This document shows, piece by piece, positions 59,522 through 64,000 of a DNA stretch of 64,000 nucleotides. The stretch lies in assembly GCA_025267735.1 (NCBI GenBank), contig CM046305.1, positions 37,717,108-37,781,107 on the forward strand. The letters run 5' to 3'. Source of the stretch: Mactra quadrangularis (lineage: Eukaryota > Mollusca > Bivalvia > Venerida > Mactridae). Below the pieces are notes generated by a model. That model was not told where the DNA came from. It did not search any database and worked only from the letters and a program-made list of their open reading frames with translations. Numbering within the stretch: the first letter of the stretch is position 1; each line of letters opens with the position of its first letter. A program made the translations under genes and the position numbers.

Positions 59522-62500
59522 CTGCGAAGCAAGCTGTAAGATAGCTAGCTACAGTACCAGCTATAAATGCACGGAATATATGTGTAGTTATTTCAGTAAT
59601 TCTACGAGGTACAATGACTTCAAATGAACCAATAATTAAACCAATGATAGCTATCGACGCTGAACCACATAATGAGTAGGTTGCTATGATTTCAGATCGA
59701 GGCTGAAAAAAAATCAGTAAACTTTCACTATTAGAACCATCAAGTTCGGTGGCTTAAATAGAATGATTTCAACAAAGGGATCTTTTATCTCAAATTTAGC
59801 ATTTGGGACGTGAAAAAGGTAAAAAATGATTTTGCAATAATCAAGGTGGTCTTTATAGCTTAAATATAACTTAAATTTATGTAGAAGAAAGTTCGTGAGT
59901 GCGTCGTCTACGTAACAGTCTATCGATTTGAAACTGGTACAGTACAATTTCGCAAACCTCGACATAGTTTTATGTTGTGCTACAATTGGCATGTCAAGAG
60001 ATGAAATGTCGGTTTGTAGGGGATATACATTTTCCCATTCTGATCTTTGATCCTCTTGGCAGACATGATGCCATGAAACAAAAATGTTCGAGAAGGCAAT
60101 ATGTTAAACTTTGCGAATACCACTAGATCTTTAATACCATCTGTGCAGTTTTCTCAAGTACTAGTCCGGCAGAATTTGGGAAAAAATTAGCTTAACCTAA
60201 ATTTGATTAGCTTAAATTTTTTTGTGTGTGTTTAAACGTTTTTATTTTCTATCATATCTCCTTAACATTTCGTATGTGCTGTTTTAGACATTTTGGTACA
60301 TAGACAATCATTTCTGGACATGTTTGTAAGAATTTTGTATGATTTCCGCCGTCTTGGAGGCCATTTTGAGTTCTCGGAAATGCTCAAGGGTTACAGGGTG
60401 ACACCTGCCATATTTCATATCTACTACATCCGACCATTATTAAACACCAAAACATTTTCTATGCTATTCAAATCTAGGTTCGGTCATGATTCTGCCAGAC
60501 TATAAATTGTGCAAGACTATCAGTTTTAAACATAAAATTGTCATAAAATATAATAATATGCATATTTTTTTACTAACGGTGATGCAATTGCATACACATA
60601 GTATGACAAAGGAGTCAGGTAACATTAAGTTCTAAAGAATTTAATCACAACTGCAAGTCAGGACAGCATATTATCAAAAATCTTACGATAATTTAGCAAT
60701 ACAATATAGAAGGATTTACGACTAAAATCTGTCGTAAGACGCTTGATAATACGGGCCCCTGATGAATGGTAGCAAAATCTTTCGCAGCGTTTGGGACTTA
60801 GTAATCAGAAGCATATTTATTTGCAATAAAATTGTTTTGTATAGAAGCTTACCTCGATGACTCCACCAATCAATGTTGTATTAAGATTATCTAAGAATAT
60901 ATCATTACCAACAACTGACCATGTTTTGTTTATACCACCAGATATATACTCACGGAATATTATACCATTCTAAAATTTATATATAATATATAACAAATGA
61001 ATTTTATACAGACAATAAATACGAGACACGGTTGACTATAAATGGAAAATGACTGAATACATGTACATGTATATCCAACAGAAACTGTCATTCGGAACAC
61101 CTCGACCTTACATAAATGAATAGTTATTCGTAGCGAATGGCCGAGGGGTTCCGAATGAGAAACTGTGAGGACCAGAGCCGAGGACAAACAAATGTAGAAA
61201 AGAGATAAGGCCATGCCATACCGGAATTTTGTTAAGCGTCCGTGTGCGCGTAGTTTTTAGAGTCCTCAATCCAAAAAAAAACCAACCAAAATTGTTGTTG
61301 AAATTTCTTAAATAGTTCTGCTGTTCCGGGATTCGATAACTGCTTTTTCTCAGGAAATACTGATAGTTACTTGTTTCTGTGTATTTGATTAATTAAAATG
61401 TACATGTGTATGTCGTATAAAATATACTTTTTTATAGAATTACTTTAATCTCACATTCATGTCATAAACATTAAACATGGACATGTGTTTTCGTTTTCGA
61501 TTTGTGTTTTTGTGAATAGGAACCTAGGTTTGTCAACCTTGAGTTGACGCTTAACAAAATTCCAATTTGGCATGGCCTAATTATAATGTTGGTTTTTTTA
61601 TGTTCTGTCAATTACTGTTGTCTATTGGTATGGAATGAGGCCAAAAAGATATAATGTTTTTATATCGTAATATGTTCTAATTTCAAATTTTAATGAAACG
61701 TCACTACTGTCATATTAGTTGTATTCAATCAGTCATAGATGACGGAGAATAATTGCACACAATGATCGTCTAAGAGATCTATAAGGAATAAATCAGTTAG
61801 GCAATGCAAGTTTTCAAAAGCTAAAGCGCATTTTCATCGTCGATTTAGATTTCAAATAAGATCATTTATACTATGATCCATGAAAACGAACTTTTTGTGG
61901 GCGTACAATTAGTGTGTGCAGACATTGGTGTATGGTTCAGTCAAAACTATCATTTTAAACAGTGCAGTCGCATAAAAACTGTACGGTAGAGTCATAATTT
62001 ATTCTAGTATACGGGATAGTCTCAATTGATCAGGAATAGGTACATGTACGGCAATGCATATAACCATAAACCAATACCCTAATGCGCGATGAGTATAGCT
62101 AAGTTTTACTATGTTCTTGAGTAGTAAGATGTCCATCATAAGTATTTTTTTAACTTAAAAATTAAAAAGATAGATAATTAAAAAGATAGATGGTTGAAGT
62201 CGGTTTGAATATGTATGAGAGGCTAAAATATCTACTTACTTGAATAACTGGACCTAATTTCGGATAGGCTACCACGGCTAAACTGAATGATCTAATTCCT
62301 AAAAGTTCACCTATGAAGAGGCAATCTTCAGACCGAGCACCCATTATATAAGCAATTGGATAGAATAAATAGGATAGCAAAAACTGGAAGTAAATAAACC
62401 GTCATTAGTGCAATGTTCGTAGAGGATGATTTTTACTTATTTTTCCGGGAAAGGAGGGACTCGGGAAATCATACAGTTCTCGGAGTTATATTTATTGTAG

Positions 62501-63697
62501 CTGTTCCGTTAAGGACATATGTAACTTTTTGTTCTTATGAATCGCGATGCATGATAGTAAAACAAAGAAGGTCATAGTCGGAGATTGCTCCTGTTTTTGG
62601 CTTTGAAGACGGGCCCCACATTGTTAGAGCAAAATTGATATTGATGAAATTTGGTGAATGCAAAACGGTGGTATGACCCTATGTTTTGACAATAAAGTTC
62701 TGAATATTACTCGTGTTTCGGACAGTGCTAAATGAAATAAACACAAATAGTTTCTAACCTCAATTGTCATATTTTCTACACCAATTCTGTCACCAAACCA
62801 TACAGATGTTTTATTAAGGAATTCGAGTATGATTACAAATGTCATAATAAACCCTACAGCTTGCACGACTATAGCAACACTCTGGTTTATACCTAGAATA
62901 ATTGAGTCCATGAATGATGTAGCTGGCCTGAAATTGAAGAAAGATTAAACATGTTATTTAAACAACACATTATTTTTTAATTTACCTAAACGATCGAGGA
63001 TTTATTTACTTCAACACTGGATAAAGCAGTTCGTTTGATCAAGTCACACAAAAGTAGGTCCAACATGGAGTCTAAATTTGTCCGAGATCACTTGTAGTAA
63101 ATGGTCGAGGAATTCCGAATGGGTTTCTACTTAAATGTCCAGAAGCTATTGATAGTTTTAGCCTCACCTGGGCTGGCTTTACTCTTCCATTAAAATTCGA
63201 CCATGTCGATTTTCTTCCCATTAATATGGTAAATGGAGAAGGTGTCTGTCTAATGGAAGGGTAGGTGAGTACCAGTTATAGGCTATGGTAAATAAAGCTA
63301 GGTTAGGTGTGCTCATTGTCCATAAATGACCATAATTTGTCTTGACTGGACCTCAAACCCAAATTAATGTTGAATGATTATTTATTCAAATTATATTTCT
63401 TCAAATATGCGATGTACATGTATGTTTATACACTGTTACCACTCTACTGTACATGAAAATGACCTGTCCACAAATACCCCTTTTCGTTCATCCCAAATGG
63501 CCGCTGAGCTAAAGGTTCCGCTGTACATGTATATGAAATAAAACAAACCTTAGAATGCCTTCTTGTTTAACACTAGTATCATCATCTGTATTACCAGGGC
63601 TAGGTTCATCGTCAGTAGATGGGTAAACTAGTTTAGCTGCTGCTAATGCTGCCGGTGCTGACATCGCTGAGGCTGCTACAAGTGGTGCTGCTGGAAC
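59522..63697 (-). CDS. SLC28-like concentrative nucleoside transporter, partial, 5 exons
   Basis: Exons on the minus strand: 63697-63549, 62927-62759, 62383-62240, 60969-60853, 59702-59522. All have GT..AG borders and compatible phases, giving about 253 residues without a stop. They follow the CNT C-terminal half in order: VPAAPLVAASAMSAPAALAA (family GVPSSHLL.ASVMSAPA), a membrane segment ending NKTSVWFGDRIG, YLFYPIAYIMGARSEDC, GIRSFSLAVVAY, an extended loop with two N-glycosylation sequons (NKT, NTT), RSEIIATYSLCGSASI, and FRAFIAGTVASYLTACFA. CNT proteins import nucleosides with Na+ or H+ at the plasma membrane. Here the family's NEF(VAY) is replaced by LAV(VAY) and CGFAN by CGSAS, so ordinary nucleoside transport is doubtful. 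The 5' exons lie beyond the window; the last exon after 59522 was not found. Confidence 0.9.
60679..60757. mobile_element. Hairpin element H5, copy 2
   Basis: Reverse complement of the 34120-34205 element: ATCTTACGATAATTTAGCAA and CTAAAATCTGTCGTAAGA. It lies upstream of the 60853-60969 exon in genome order, inside an SLC28-like intron. Confidence 0.65.
61088..61160. mobile_element. Short foldback with CATTCGGAACACCTCG ends
   Basis: CATTCGGAACACCTCGACC at the left is mirrored by GGCCGAGGGGTTCCGAATG. It is a shortened member of the 52020-52245 family, in an SLC28-like intron. Confidence 0.8.
61208..61578. mobile_element. MITE with AGGCCATGCC ends, copy 2
   Basis: AGGCCATGCCATACCGGAAT then TTTTGTTAAGCG at the left; CGCTTAACAAAATTCC then TTGGCATGGCCT at the right. 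TA on both sides is compatible with a TA target. Confidence 0.85.
62980..63121. mobile_element. Foldback-family fragment
   Basis: CTAAACGATCGAGGATTTAT, TACTTCAACACTGG, TTGTCCGAGATCACTTG, GTCGAGGAATTCCGAATG, in the order seen at 52140-52245. Confidence 0.7.
63168..63365 (+). mobile_element. SINE family A relic, head lost
   Basis: CTCTTCCATTAAAATTCGAC, GGAAGGGTAGGTGAGTACC and AGCTAGGTTAGGTGTGC follow the family A body order, with many substitutions. Confidence 0.75.
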
Positions 63698-64000
63698 CTT
63701 GATAGATATAAGTAACGACAAGCAGTCTACGAAATTAAGATATAAAAGTGGCATTCGAAACTACCTCGGCGATCTTCTACGCAGATAAACCTCGGATATC
63801 ATAATATAAGGTGAAAAAGTAGATCTATAGGAATTTGGTTTCTGTGGAAATATAGTCTGAACTACACAGAAATACGATTTGTGAAATGGTGTGATAAAGC
63901 GCGTAAAAATGTTATTATTATATGTTGACATGAAAAATTACAGTCGCCGGACCTCATAACCTGGTTGTATTCCTACAACGTCTGATTTCCGAGGTATATC
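63698..64000. other. Start of the next SLC28-like intron
   Basis: No further CNT exon was recognised up to the window edge. CATTCGAAACTACCTCGG near 63753 is another piece of the foldback family end. Confidence 0.5.

Overview
This is animal nuclear DNA: AT-rich and intron-rich, with GT..AG introns, tRNA-derived SINEs, non-LTR retrotransposon remnants, many small inverted-repeat transposons and long minisatellites. The repeat style and gene content suggest a lophotrochozoan, most likely a mollusc. The species cannot be fixed from the sequence alone. Proven coding sequence is only about 4.6 kb of 64 kb.

Three protein-coding loci are well supported. (1) A two-exon secreted carboxylesterase/cholinesterase-like gene on the minus strand (15979 down to 13540) has a complete Ser-Glu-His triad. 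(2) A seven-exon SH2B/Lnk adaptor gene on the plus strand (27812 to 47235) reads through as a 636-residue protein: N-terminal dimerisation domain, PH domain, proline-rich linker, SH2 domain and a C-terminal tyrosine motif. (3) Five consecutive exons of a concentrative nucleoside transporter (SLC28/CNT family) lie on the minus strand (63697 down to 59522). Its 5' part is outside the window and its last exon was not found. An isolated calponin-homology exon (2189 down to 2036, minus) may belong to a filamin-like gene or be a relic.

Layout: 1-5 kb, CH-like exon and SINEs; 5.03-8.21 kb, a 34-bp minisatellite of about 93 copies; 8.4-13.5 kb, SINEs, foldback and hAT-like elements; 13.5-16 kb, esterase; 16-27.8 kb, gene desert with short tandem repeats, a LINE remnant, a 69-bp satellite and hairpin elements; 27.8-47.2 kb, SH2B, whose introns hold most of the recognisable transposons; 47.3-59.5 kb, intergenic with foldbacks, a LINE 3' end and SINEs; 59.5-64 kb, SLC28-like gene. 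SH2B and the SLC28-like gene are convergent. The three genes have no evident functional link.

The most notable signals are: the SLC28-like protein has lost the family's NEF(VAY) motif and the asparagine of CGFAN while keeping open frames and splice sites; several families of 60-95 bp hairpin elements occur in multiple copies; two SINE families and one LINE remnant share a 3' tail, and one SINE is a hybrid of the two families; and a 3.2-kb minisatellite shows 340-bp higher-order duplication.
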